A stretch of DNA of 11,956 bases from Prevotellaceae bacterium UBA3646 (GCA_002373535.1 DFKL01000080.1:1-11956); one strand, 5' to 3'. Shown: positions 1 through 7,959, counted from the first letter of the stretch. Numbers and translations are program-made. Notes: generated by a model from the letters alone, not told the origin.

Positions 1-115
1 TGCCGAACTGTCTGGAACATTCCGTACACTGGAAGACAAGCCTCTGGCCTGAATGATATTTTGTTTCGTCAAAGGCAATGTATGAATCGCATTTGGGACA
101 TCGTACGCGCTTCAT
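1..115 (-). CDS. Zinc-ribbon protein, N-terminal fragment (possibly FHA-type)
   Basis: Only the first 38 codons are inside the window; the gene runs off the left edge. The frame opens with MKRVRCPKCDSYIAFDE and has two CxxC knuckles, C6/C9 and C30/C33, 20 residues apart, which is a classic zinc-ribbon arrangement. From memory, Bacteroidetes proteins starting this way often carry a C-terminal FHA (phosphothreonine-binding) domain; that part is not visible here, so the FHA suggestion is inference. The ATG overlaps the TGA stop of the upstream SPOR-domain gene by four bases (ATGA), which indicates translational coupling and membership in the same operon. The start is set by this overlap and by the motif beginning immediately after it. 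Confidence 0.75.
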   Translation of the reverse strand, partial: MKRVRCPKCDSYIAFDETKYHSGQRLVFQCTECSRQFG

Positions 116-1095
116 AGTGCCATAACCCAAATTTGTGCAAAGAGAGAATCTGAGTTTCGGATCTCGCGAACCTTGTCATATGCCTTGGCAGAATCAGCAT
201 AGCCGGCTAAGATAACGCGTATCATCTTGCCATCCTTTATTTTCATGGCATTTTCAAGCCCCATGCCCTGAAGCTTCTGAACATATGCATCGGCCATGTC
301 GTCTGTAATGGCACTTGCCATTACTACACAATAGCCTGTTGGTGCCACATCTGTATGGTTTTCTTCCACGGCATTCTCGCTTGGTGTCCTATTAACAGGT
401 ACGGTCGTTGATACAGAGGCTTTGGGGATTTCATCGACCATGTTGTCCAAGGCATTGGCGCGTTGTGGCTTTACCTTGGAAGAGAAAACAGATTCAATAG
501 CATTCCAGGACAATACCTTAGCAGTTGCACGAACGTCAAAATTGCTGAATCGAGGAACAAACAACATGAATGCTATCAAGACGACCGCTGCAGCAGCAAG
601 AGTACGCTGTACTGTTGAACGTCTGATACTAATTGTTATACGCGGTATGTCAGCATCATTATCATTTTTTTCTGCAGTATGGAGTCTTGTCAGCAAGAAG
701 GAGTCTAACCCATACAGTTCCGGTGAATTGATGCCGGCCTCACAAACATTAAACAGATAGTCAGCACCTTTCTGGCTTAATTCTCCGATGGTACCTATCT
801 CGACGGCTCCCTGCTCTATGATAGTACTACGGATATCTGCCGTATAGTCATAAATCCACTGTGAGGCTATATTACGGCTGACGTGATGGATTTTCATGAT
901 GCAATCCGCAAGTTTGCTATCGTCAGGATTGATTGTGTTGCGAACATATACACTTCGGTAGGGTGGCAGAAAAGTACTCTCGCCGACTATGTAGCGAGCA
1001 CTTCTGTTCTCCGACACGAAAGTACACAACCCAGGCACGGCAACTTCATCGTGCGATGCCAAGAGGTATTCAATATGTCTGCTCAAATCTTTCAC
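112..1095 (-). CDS. HU-like domain / transmembrane / SPOR-domain protein
   Basis: This 327-residue protein has three parts. Residues 1-125 resemble the Bacteroidetes HU-CCDC81-type HU-like region (opening MKDLSRHIEYLLASHDEVAVPG, with a repeated helical unit near 66-125). Residues about 164-182 form one hydrophobic segment (LAAAAVVLIAFMLFVP) after a basic stretch (RRSTVQR), predicting an N-in, C-out single-pass membrane protein. After a polar linker, residues 253-327 match a SPOR domain (YCVVMASA, later RVILAGYADSAKAY, ending QIWVMAL). SPOR domains bind denuded septal peptidoglycan; HU-like domains often bind DNA. A link between chromosome and envelope is therefore possible, but that is inference. 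The start is a GTG, chosen because it gives the family-like N-terminus; the next in-frame Met is at residue 67. It lies 53 nt downstream of the helicase gene and overlaps the zinc-ribbon gene by 4 nt. It has its own possible promoter box very close to the start. Confidence 0.85.
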   Translation of the reverse strand: MKDLSRHIEYLLASHDEVAVPGLCTFVSENRSARYIVGESTFLPPYRSVYVRNTINPDDSKLADCIMKIHHVSRNIASQWIYDYTADIRSTIIEQGAVEIGTIGELSQKGADYLFNVCEAGINSPELYGLDSFLLTRLHTAEKNDNDADIPRITISIRRSTVQRTLAAAAVVLIAFMLFVPRFSNFDVRATAKVLSWNAIESVFSSKVKPQRANALDNMVDEIPKASVSTTVPVNRTPSENAVEENHTDVAPTGYCVVMASAITDDMADAYVQKLQGMGLENAMKIKDGKMIRVILAGYADSAKAYDKVREIRNSDSLFAQIWVMAL

Positions 1096-1100
1096 TGTTG

Positions 1101-1108
1101 CAAAGATA
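1101..1108 (-). promoter_or_regulatory. Bacteroidetes-type -7 box (TATCTTTG) before the SPOR gene
   Basis: The minus strand reads TATCTTTG, a perfect TAnnTTTG match, and is followed by CAACA and then the GTG start. No clear TTTG lies 19-21 nt upstream; the best is a weak TTCTGG near 1130-1135. If active, transcription would begin within a few bases of the start codon. The box lies in the 53-nt helicase-SPOR gap, so it could be an internal operon promoter. Function is inferred from sequence only. Confidence 0.5.
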
Positions 1109-1148
1109 AAATATTATTTTTATAAGACGCCAGAATTTTTAGACATTT

Positions 1149-2507
1149 TTACGCCTTGCCTGAATCTTTTTTTTCTCTTGATTTCCTCTTGTCTGCCGTT
1201 CCTTTTTGTGTTTCAACGTCTTGTGTAGCGACATTGTCAAGATTTTTTCTTTTATGTCTTTGACAACGTCCATGCCTCTTGCCTTCGCATTGAGGGCTAT
1301 GCTTTCCTTTTTGCCTGTGATTTTCTTTTGACGGCCTGCAATTACCTGATGTGGATTCGTATTTGGGGCCTGTGCCTAAATTTGACGGGATTGGCATCTT
1401 TTCAACCTCATAACCCAGGAATTTCTCTATTTTCAAGAAATCATATTGATCTTCCTGGCTTACAAGCGTTACTGCACTGCCACCGGCACCGGCTCTTGCC
1501 GTTCGTCCGATACGATGTACGTAATCCTCGACATCGCGAGGGACATCGTAATTAATGACAAGTGTTATGTCATCAATATCAATACCTCTGGACACTATAT
1601 CTGTCGCGACGAGAACATCTATCTTTGAAGCACGAAATTGGAACATAACTTCATCCCGCTCGTTCTGACTGAGATCGCTATGCATAGCCATACAATTGAA
1701 ACCTTTTCTTGAAAGAGTAAGGAATAATTCCTTGGTTTTCTGCTTACTACCGCTAAAAACAATAACTCTTTCAGGCTTTTGGCGCTTAAAGATTTCTGTT
1801 ATAATACCCACCTTTTGCCTATCATAGCAGACGTATGCCATCTGGTGGATACGCTCTACCGGCTTACTTACTGCAAGCCTGACTTCGACAGGATTGTCCA
1901 GCAGTGTGTGTGCAAGTTTACGAATCTTCTCTGGCATTGTCGCACTGAACATTATCGTCTGGTGTTTTTTAGGCAGGTACTTTGCTATCTTTAGTATGTC
2001 ATCACTAAATCCCATGTCTAACATGCGGTCCGCCTCGTCCAGGATAAAGAAAGATACGCGTGAAAGATCTATATTTCCCAACGAGAGATGGCTGATAAGC
2101 CTGCCTGGAGTTGCGATGACGACATCTGCCCCAAACTGCATACCACGTTTTTCCTGCTCGTAACGTATACCGTCATTCCCGCCATATACAGCGATGCTGC
2201 TGATGTCCGGAAGATAGTATGAGAAGCCCTGCATTGCCTGGTCAATCTGCTGTGCCAGCTCCCTCGTAGGAGACATAATAACGCAATTGATAGCATCTGT
2301 GGGGTAGTCACCATAGCTCAGTTCACTGAGAACCGGCAACAGATAGGCTGCAGTCTTGCCTGTTCCTGTTTGTGCCACCCCAAGAATATCACGTCCTTCC
2401 AAGATTGGTGGAATGGCATGTTCCTGAATAGGGGTACACTGGGTAAAATTCATGTCATCCAAAGCATCCAATACAGGGTCGCTTAGTTTCGTTTCGTAAA
2501 AATCCAC
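1149..2507 (-). CDS. DEAD-box ATP-dependent RNA helicase (RhlE-like)
   Basis: A 452-residue RNA helicase with all the core motifs: Q motif region around 20-28 (FTQCTPIQ), motif I AQTGTGKT at 45-52, Ia PTRELAQ at 80-86, TPGR at 133-136, DEAD at 157-160, SAT at 188-190, ATDIVSRGID at 301-310 and HRIGRTAR at 331-338. These proteins use ATP to unwind short RNA duplexes in ribosome assembly and mRNA decay, especially in the cold. The C-terminal tail, about 385-452, is strongly basic and low in complexity, the usual non-specific RNA-binding extension, and carries three cysteines (C390, C407, C415). The start is GTG; no ATG suits the family alignment. The gene lies 28 nt downstream of the LptF/LptG-like gene. 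The exact subfamily (RhlE versus another Bacteroidetes DEAD-box clade) cannot be fixed by eye. Confidence 0.95.
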   Translation of the reverse strand: MDFYETKLSDPVLDALDDMNFTQCTPIQEHAIPPILEGRDILGVAQTGTGKTAAYLLPVLSELSYGDYPTDAINCVIMSPTRELAQQIDQAMQGFSYYLPDISSIAVYGGNDGIRYEQEKRGMQFGADVVIATPGRLISHLSLGNIDLSRVSFFILDEADRMLDMGFSDDILKIAKYLPKKHQTIMFSATMPEKIRKLAHTLLDNPVEVRLAVSKPVERIHQMAYVCYDRQKVGIITEIFKRQKPERVIVFSGSKQKTKELFLTLSRKGFNCMAMHSDLSQNERDEVMFQFRASKIDVLVATDIVSRGIDIDDITLVINYDVPRDVEDYVHRIGRTARAGAGGSAVTLVSQEDQYDFLKIEKFLGYEVEKMPIPSNLGTGPKYESTSGNCRPSKENHRQKGKHSPQCEGKRHGRCQRHKRKNLDNVATQDVETQKGTADKRKSREKKDSGKA

Positions 2508-2535
2508 TGTGTATAAATAAGATTTATGTAATATA

Positions 2536-3624
2536 TTAACGCGGTGCGCGCTTGTACAAAATTATAGTAATTGGTATGTATATCAGGTTCGGTAACCACG
2601 CGGCAAGCCATGGCTGCATCCCGGCCTGTGTACTGAAACTGGCACATATACCTTGCAGGAGTATGTATATAGCGCTTAGTGCCAGCCCGGCTCCTAAGGC
2701 AAATCCCATACCGCCTTTGCGCTTACGGCATGAAATTGAAGCACCTATTGCACTGAGCACGAATGCAGCAAACGGTGCAGCTATTCGCTTGTGATATTCG
2801 ACCTCGAAATCCCTGAGACCTGCAGTACCACGTATCCGCTGACGGTTTATATAATCTTCCAGCTGCTCCGAGGTCATCGTCTCCTGCATCTTATTTGTCG
2901 TAAGGAAATCCTGTGGCTCAAGTGTTATTATACTGTCAATCTGGTTGATATAAGTAATCTTTTCCTGTAAGCCTTTCATTTCACGAATACTGACGTTTCG
3001 CAAAGTCCACCTGAACCTTACGTCTGAAATCGTATCGTATTCTGCCGTCATTGCCGTCAGATGTGAGACAAGTTTCTTATGTTCGAATTTGTCTAATGAA
3101 AAATGGTAGCCGGTGTGTGACGGACCGTCGTAATGTTCCATATATGCAATTACACCTGTATCGACCTGCATCTGAACATTATCCGCCCACGTGGGTACGC
3201 TCAACCGTTTCTTATATTTGTTCTCAAATGCAAGCCGTTTGACCGAACCACTTGGGATTACGTCCGTACCTAGATAATATGAAATACCCGCAATCACACA
3301 TGCGCTCAACATATATGGCAACATTAACCTACGGAAACTGACGCCTGCCGCCAACATCGCAATAATCTCACTGTTGCCTGCCAACTTTGAAGTAAAGAAA
3401 ATTACGGATATAAAGACAAACAGTGAAGAGAACAAGTTTGAGTAGAATGGAATAAAATTCAGGTAGTAGTCAAATACTATCCCCTCCAATGGTGCATTGT
3501 TGGCGGTAAACTTGTCAACGTGCTCGTTAAAGTCGAAGACAACGGCAATAGTCATTATGAGAACGATACTGAAGAAGTATGTTCCCAGGAATTTCTTGAC
3601 TATATACCAATCTAACTTGCGCAA
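2536..3624 (-). CDS. LptF/LptG (YjgP/YjgQ) family permease
   Basis: This 362-residue inner-membrane protein has the layout of the LptF/LptG family: three N-terminal membrane segments (about 11-31, 57-79 and 101-121), a soluble periplasmic domain (about 122-280) and three C-terminal segments (about 281-298, 305-325 and 338-357). LptF and LptG pair with the ATPase LptB to extract lipopolysaccharide from the inner membrane and feed it to the LptC-A-D bridge. Conserved-looking features include the EIIAMLAAGVSFRRLMLP coupling region at 86-103. No lptB or second permease is nearby, so assignment to LptF or LptG is left open. The start is TTG: an in-frame TGA lies 15 nt upstream and no ATG falls between, and MRKLDWYIVKKF is the expected N-terminus. 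It is 30 nt downstream of tgt, a neighbourhood I recall from other Bacteroidales. Confidence 0.9.
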   Translation of the reverse strand: MRKLDWYIVKKFLGTYFFSIVLIMTIAVVFDFNEHVDKFTANNAPLEGIVFDYYLNFIPFYSNLFSSLFVFISVIFFTSKLAGNSEIIAMLAAGVSFRRLMLPYMLSACVIAGISYYLGTDVIPSGSVKRLAFENKYKKRLSVPTWADNVQMQVDTGVIAYMEHYDGPSHTGYHFSLDKFEHKKLVSHLTAMTAEYDTISDVRFRWTLRNVSIREMKGLQEKITYINQIDSIITLEPQDFLTTNKMQETMTSEQLEDYINRQRIRGTAGLRDFEVEYHKRIAAPFAAFVLSAIGASISCRKRKGGMGFALGAGLALSAIYILLQGICASFSTQAGMQPWLAAWLPNLIYIPITIILYKRAPR

Positions 3625-3654
3625 CGTGAGGATATATCAGACAAAAGTTATTGT

Positions 3655-4785
3655 TTAAAGCCTATTTGTGACTTTTCGCATCATAATATTCTTCCATGTA
3701 CTGAAATCACCTGCGATAATATGTTTGCGGGCTTCCCTGACAAGCCACAGATAGAATGCAAGGTTATGTATCGAGGCTATTTCAAGCGCAAGCAGTTCCT
3801 GCGCCTTGAAAAGGTGATGCAGGTATGCCTTGGAATAGTACAGGTCGCAAGTAGACGTTCCGTTCGGGTCTATTGGCGAGAAGTCGGCTTCCCACTTCTT
3901 GTTTCTCATGTTCATTATTCCTTCGCTGGTAAAGAGACAGGCATTCCTGCCGTTACGTGTAGGCATCACACAGTCAAACATATCTACGCCACGTTCAATA
4001 CCCTCCAATATATTGGCTGGCGTACCGACTCCCATGAGGTAACGCGGACGGTCTTTGGGCAAGATTTCGTTTACGACCTCTATCATTTCATACATTACTT
4101 CTGCAGGTTCCCCGACAGCCAGACCGCCAATGGCATTACCGTCTGCATTCTTGGAAGCAACGAATTCTGCACTCTTTTGACGAAGGTCACGGAAAGTACA
4201 CCCCTGAACAATCGGGAACAGACTTTGGCGGTAGCCATACAATGGTTCGGTTTCATTAAAGCGTCTGATACAACGATCCAGCCAACGGTGTGTTAATCCT
4301 AAGGACTTTTCGGCATACGCCCTGTCGCTTGTTCCGGGTGGGCATTCGTCTAAGGCCATAATGATATCCGCTCCTATACTGCGTTCGATATCTATCACTC
4401 TTTCGGGAGTGAACATGTGTCTTGAGCCGTCAAGATGGCTTTGGAACGTACAGCCTTCTTCCGTCAGTTTACGTATTCCTGTAAGCGAAAAGACCTGAAA
4501 TCCGCCAGAGTCCGTCAGTATAGGGCCGTCCCAACCGTTGAACTTATGCAATCCTCCTGCCTGTTCCAGGATATCGGTCCCCGGACGTAAGTATAAATGA
4601 TATGTATTGCCCAAGATAATCTGCGCACGTACCTCTTGCTTCAAATCTTTGACTGTCAAGCCTTTGACCGAGCCAACCGTACCTACCGGCATGAAAATGG
4701 GTGTCTCAATCTGCCCATGATCCGTGTTGACCAGTCCTGCACGTGCATTAGTCTTGTCGTCTGTATATTGTAATTCAAATGTCAT
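3655..4785 (-). CDS. tgt: tRNA-guanine transglycosylase (queuine tRNA-ribosyltransferase)
   Basis: A 376-residue TIM-barrel enzyme that swaps guanine-34 for preQ1 in the anticodon of tRNAs for Asp, Asn, His and Tyr, on the way to queuosine. Visible landmarks are TPIFMPVGT at 28-36, the general acid/base Asp in LTDSGGFQVFS (D92), GGLAVGE at 220-226, and the nucleophile in MFDCVMPTRNGR (D271). The normal C-terminal zinc site (CxCxxC, then His) is not intact: the three cysteine positions before YSKAYLHHL are Gly309, Ser311 and Asp314, with a lone C313 off register, while the His (H340 in IHNL) remains. From memory this is shared by other Bacteroidetes Tgt proteins, so I read the enzyme as functional. 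The ATG overlaps the lon stop by 4 nt, indicating coupled translation. Confidence 0.96.
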   Translation of the reverse strand: MTFELQYTDDKTNARAGLVNTDHGQIETPIFMPVGTVGSVKGLTVKDLKQEVRAQIILGNTYHLYLRPGTDILEQAGGLHKFNGWDGPILTDSGGFQVFSLTGIRKLTEEGCTFQSHLDGSRHMFTPERVIDIERSIGADIIMALDECPPGTSDRAYAEKSLGLTHRWLDRCIRRFNETEPLYGYRQSLFPIVQGCTFRDLRQKSAEFVASKNADGNAIGGLAVGEPAEVMYEMIEVVNEILPKDRPRYLMGVGTPANILEGIERGVDMFDCVMPTRNGRNACLFTSEGIMNMRNKKWEADFSPIDPNGTSTCDLYYSKAYLHHLFKAQELLALEIASIHNLAFYLWLVREARKHIIAGDFSTWKNIMMRKVTNRL

Positions 4786-7271
4786 TCCTTGCAGTTTTCG
4801 TCGTCAGAGAAGACAAATTCAACAGGTTTTTCAACTTTCTGATCCAGCAATGCATAATCAAGCACATCCATTACCGTCTCCACGTAATGAAAATCTAGTC
4901 CCTTGACATACATCTCCGGTATCTCCTCAATGTCCTTTCTGTTGTCATGACACAGTATCAGGTGCTTGATTCCAGCACGCTTGGCTGCCAGAATCTTCTC
5001 ACGGATGCCACCTACGGGAAGCACTTTACCGCGAAGGGTAATCTCACCGGTCATCGCCAATTCTCCGCGAACCTTGCGCTGCGTCAAGGCAGAAGCCAGA
5101 GCCGTAGCCATCGTTATTCCTGCTGACGGACCGTCTTTGGGCGTTGCCCCTTCGGGAACATGGACGTGAATATTATAGTTCCTGAATATACGCGGATCTA
5201 TTTCAAGCTCTCTGGCATGACTTCGTATATATTCCAAGGCAATACTTGCGCTTTCCTTCATCACATCGCCAAGATTGCCCGTCAAAGTCAAACCGCCGCC
5301 CTTGTGTTCAGACAGACTGGTCTCAATAAACAGGATCTCCCCCCCCACACTGGTCCAAGCCAGCCCGGTTACCACACCTGCATATTTGTTACCTTGGTAA
5401 ATATCACGCGTGAAAATCGGTTTCCCCAACAGACGTTCCACTTCAGCCTCGTCTATTTTACGTTCCACACAAATTCCGTCCACGCCTGATTCGTCTGCTT
5501 CACGTGCAATTTCAAGGGCAACCTTTCGTAAAAGCTTATTAATCTGTCTTTCCAGGCCACGGACACCACTTTCACGAGTATAGCGCTCTATTATAGTTTC
5601 TACTGCACCTTTGGTAATTTTCAGTTTTTTCTGGGCAGAGAGACCGTTGTTGTCTTTTTCCTTAGGAAACAGATGCTTGCGTGCTATCTCTACTTTCTCC
5701 TCTGTGATATAGCCGCCGACCTCTATCAATTCCATACGGTCCAACAATGGACGCGGTATACTCTGTACATCATTGGCAGTGGCAATAAACATAACACGAC
5801 TCAAGTCATAGTCCATATCCAGGAAATTGTCATGAAAGGCCATGTTTTGCTCAGGATCAAGGACTTCAAGCAAGGCGCTTGAGGGATCGCCATGCACTGT
5901 CGCCTGAGTAACCTTGTCTATCTCATCCAGGATAAAAACCGGATTGCTGCTTCCGGCTTTCTGAATATTCTTGATAATACGTCCTGGCATGGCTCCGATG
6001 TATGTACGTCTATGTCCGCGTATCTCACTCTCGTCATGCATGCCGCCGAGACTAATACGCACATATTTGCGTTTCAGTGCCTTGGCTATACTACGTCCAA
6101 GACTTGTCTTACCTACGCCCGGAGGGCCATATAGACACAGGATAGGGCTTTTCTTGTCTGATTTCAGTCTCAGGACGGCAAGGTGCTCCAATATGCGTTC
6201 CTTTACTTTTTCCATGCCATAATGATCCTCGTCAAGGATTTTCTGGGCACGTTTCAGATCCAGACAGTCCTGCGTGCATTCGTCCCACGGCAACTGAAGC
6301 ATCGTCTGCAGATAGTTCAACTGAACATTATAGTCCGGACTCTGGGCATTGATACGCGACAGCTTGTGAAGTTCCTTGTCGAAAACCTCGGCTTGCCGGG
6401 ATCCCCAATGCTTCTTTTGTGCATCTTCACGTAAGGTCTGAATGTCCTCAAACTTACTGGTATTCTCATCACTGCTGCCAAGTTCCGCCTGGAGGTTCTT
6501 TATTTCCTGATTGACGAAATACTCTCGTTGCTGTCTGTTAAGGTCTGCCTGGGTCTTTGCTTCGACATTACGACGCAGTGTAGCTACCTCTATCTCATGA
6601 TTAAGATAGCGCAGCAACAATGTTGCGCGACTCAAGTCAGCATCCTCGCTCATCAGACTGGCCTTCTGCGAGATACTGAACTGGTAGTTCGTCGCTATAA
6701 AGTTTACGAAGAAAAGATTCAAAGGCATCTTGGACAAGAAATCACTTATCTCGTCCGGGATGCTGTCAGAAATGTTGTTGAGCGTCACGATGCGCTCCTT
6801 AATGAGGTTCAGCGTAACGCGATATTCATTATCGCTATTGTCTGTCGCAAATTCAGGAATCGCCGTGACATGCCCTACATAGCCGTCATCCGTATCTTCC
6901 ATAGAATCAAGACCCACACGGTTCAATGCCTGAAGCAGTGCGCTGTGGTTTCCGTCCGGCAACTTAATCAGGTGAACCACCCGGCATACCGATCCGATAT
7001 GAAACAGGTCATTCATCACAGGTTCTTCTACATCAGGTAATTTCTGTGAAAAGACGGCAATCGGCTGCTTGGTCTTCTCCGCCTTTCTGAGCGCTTTCAG
7101 ACTTTTGCGCCTGCCTACTGTTATCGGAGTTACCGTACCGGGGAACAACAGGTTATCACGAAGCATCAGCAAACCCATTGCACCTTCTATCCGGCCTCTT
7201 ACCTGATTCTCTATATTGGCATCTATCTCTGTGACAAAGGAAATCGAAGTATTTTTCCGCATAAATCTCAT
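4782..7271 (-). CDS. lon: ATP-dependent protease Lon (endopeptidase La)
   Basis: An 829-residue cytoplasmic Lon protease that degrades misfolded and regulatory proteins. Order of domains: N-terminal substrate-binding LON domain (about 30-235, opening with MGLLMLRDNLLFPGTVTPI), coiled-coil region (about 235-310), AAA+ module with Walker A GPPGVGKT at 382-389 and Walker B VFILDEID at 445-452, then the C-terminal peptidase domain. The Ser-Lys dyad is present: S716 in PKDGPSAG and K759 in GGIREK, 43 residues apart as in E. coli Lon (S679/K722). Length is normal. ATG at 7271 gives MRFMRKNT; a second ATG three codons on (7262) is equally possible. A good promoter sits just upstream. A run of eight G on the coding strand (complement of 5339-5346, V642-G643-G644-E645) lies at the entry to the peptidase domain. 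lon heads the operon, overlapping tgt by ATGA. Confidence 0.98.
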   Translation of the reverse strand: MRFMRKNTSISFVTEIDANIENQVRGRIEGAMGLLMLRDNLLFPGTVTPITVGRRKSLKALRKAEKTKQPIAVFSQKLPDVEEPVMNDLFHIGSVCRVVHLIKLPDGNHSALLQALNRVGLDSMEDTDDGYVGHVTAIPEFATDNSDNEYRVTLNLIKERIVTLNNISDSIPDEISDFLSKMPLNLFFVNFIATNYQFSISQKASLMSEDADLSRATLLLRYLNHEIEVATLRRNVEAKTQADLNRQQREYFVNQEIKNLQAELGSSDENTSKFEDIQTLREDAQKKHWGSRQAEVFDKELHKLSRINAQSPDYNVQLNYLQTMLQLPWDECTQDCLDLKRAQKILDEDHYGMEKVKERILEHLAVLRLKSDKKSPILCLYGPPGVGKTSLGRSIAKALKRKYVRISLGGMHDESEIRGHRRTYIGAMPGRIIKNIQKAGSSNPVFILDEIDKVTQATVHGDPSSALLEVLDPEQNMAFHDNFLDMDYDLSRVMFIATANDVQSIPRPLLDRMELIEVGGYITEEKVEIARKHLFPKEKDNNGLSAQKKLKITKGAVETIIERYTRESGVRGLERQINKLLRKVALEIAREADESGVDGICVERKIDEAEVERLLGKPIFTRDIYQGNKYAGVVTGLAWTSVGGEILFIETSLSEHKGGGLTLTGNLGDVMKESASIALEYIRSHARELEIDPRIFRNYNIHVHVPEGATPKDGPSAGITMATALASALTQRKVRGELAMTGEITLRGKVLPVGGIREKILAAKRAGIKHLILCHDNRKDIEEIPEMYVKGLDFHYVETVMDVLDYALLDQKVEKPVEFVFSDDENCKE
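5339..5346 (-). repeat. G8 homopolymer inside lon
   Basis: The plus strand shows eight C in a row, which on the coding strand is G8 spread over codons GTG GGG GGG GAG (V642 to E645 of Lon). The run lies between the AAA+ module and the peptidase active site. It is seen directly; a role in slippage is inference. Confidence 0.9.
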
Positions 7272-7285
7272 ATCTTATTGGCCTG

Positions 7286-7316
7286 CAAAGTTACAAAAAA
7301 TTACTTTACATACAAA
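7286..7316 (-). promoter_or_regulatory. lon operon promoter (TTTG-N19-TAACTTTG)
   Basis: On the minus strand TTTG (7316-7313) is followed after exactly 19 nt by TAACTTTG (7293-7286), a full match to the Bacteroidetes -33/-7 consensus TTTG / TAnnTTTG. The G of the -7 box is 14 nt before the ATG at 7271, so the leader would be only about 8-11 nt, or about 9 nt longer if the ATG at 7262 is used. It drives the minus-strand operon, back to back with the plus-strand promoter near 7356. Confidence 0.75.
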
Positions 7317-7355
7317 ATTATGAATTGTAAATTAAGGTTTTATAATTAATTTGAC

Positions 7356-7363
7356 TATCTTTG
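7356..7363 (+). promoter_or_regulatory. -7 box (TATCTTTG) for the plus-strand pair
   Basis: TATCTTTG matches TAnnTTTG and is followed by GCAAAAC, placing the transcript start near 7367-7370 and giving a leader of about 33 nt to the ATG at 7403. The -33 element is poor: TTAAGG around 7332-7337 is the best candidate at the right spacing. It is divergent from the lon promoter within the same 131-bp AT-rich gap. Confidence 0.6.
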
Positions 7364-7402
7364 CAAAACAAGATTACAGACCAATATAATTAACACCTGG
7401 AA

Positions 7403-7942
7403 ATGAACTATTACGCAAGATATTTCGACAATGAAGAGGTCTTTAACAACATAGCTGACCTGACAGATTTTCTTTCCGACATACTCCACGACGGATTTAC
7501 GCAGGAGTTAGCCAACGAGGTTGTTGCCTTTTGTTCGGACAAGACAAATTTTCCGCGTCATTTCCGCTTGCCTGACAAGACTACGTTTATTATAATCAAG
7601 ACAAATTCACAGACTCTGGAGGAGTTTAAGACACGCGGTGCAAACGGAGGCGTATTGCCTGCAAGCACACCTGCAAGGGAGGAGCAAAAATCAGCCTACG
7701 ATGAAATAAATCCAGGGACGTACGATGTAACCATCGTATTCCGGCGTGCTATCGTTAATCCTGATTCACGAAAATGCCTGTACGTAGACGAGACATTTCA
7801 AGCACAAATCCTTGCCGACAGCCAGCGTCAATGCTATGATACTGTCTTGGATTACCTGCGGAATAATCCTGAGGTAGACGCACGCAGCCAATATCCAAGC
7901 ATTCGCAGTAACAATTTTCAGGCAACACTTATACAACAATAA
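7403..7942 (+). CDS. Conserved-looking hypothetical protein, 179 aa
   Basis: I do not recognise this family. The product is soluble: no signal peptide and no membrane segment. It opens MNYYARYFDNEEVFNNIADL with a predicted helical first 45 residues rich in aromatic and acidic residues, followed by short hydrophobic stretches that look like beta strands (TTFIIIKT at 60-67, YDVTIVFRRAIV at 107-118) and a helical part near 136-155 (a QAQILADSQRQCYDTV-like stretch). A glycine/proline loop lies at 79-92. Two cysteines (C44, C144) and C125 show no metal-site spacing. Codon use and the Bacteroidetes-type promoter support a real gene. There is no good Shine-Dalgarno, as is normal for this phylum. It is followed after 27 nt by the GH25 gene, so the two are probably co-transcribed; what it contributes to that gene is unknown. 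Confidence 0.85.
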   Translation: MNYYARYFDNEEVFNNIADLTDFLSDILHDGFTQELANEVVAFCSDKTNFPRHFRLPDKTTFIIIKTNSQTLEEFKTRGANGGVLPASTPAREEQKSAYDEINPGTYDVTIVFRRAIVNPDSRKCLYVDETFQAQILADSQRQCYDTVLDYLRNNPEVDARSQYPSIRSNNFQATLIQQ

Positions 7943-7959
7943 TTGAAATTAGGCGATAC

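Noticed and set aside
7305..7331. Inverted repeat TTTACA-N15-TGTAAA between the divergent promoters, as a possible operator
   Set aside because: Only six bases per arm in very AT-rich DNA; such matches arise easily by chance, and there is no second copy in the window.
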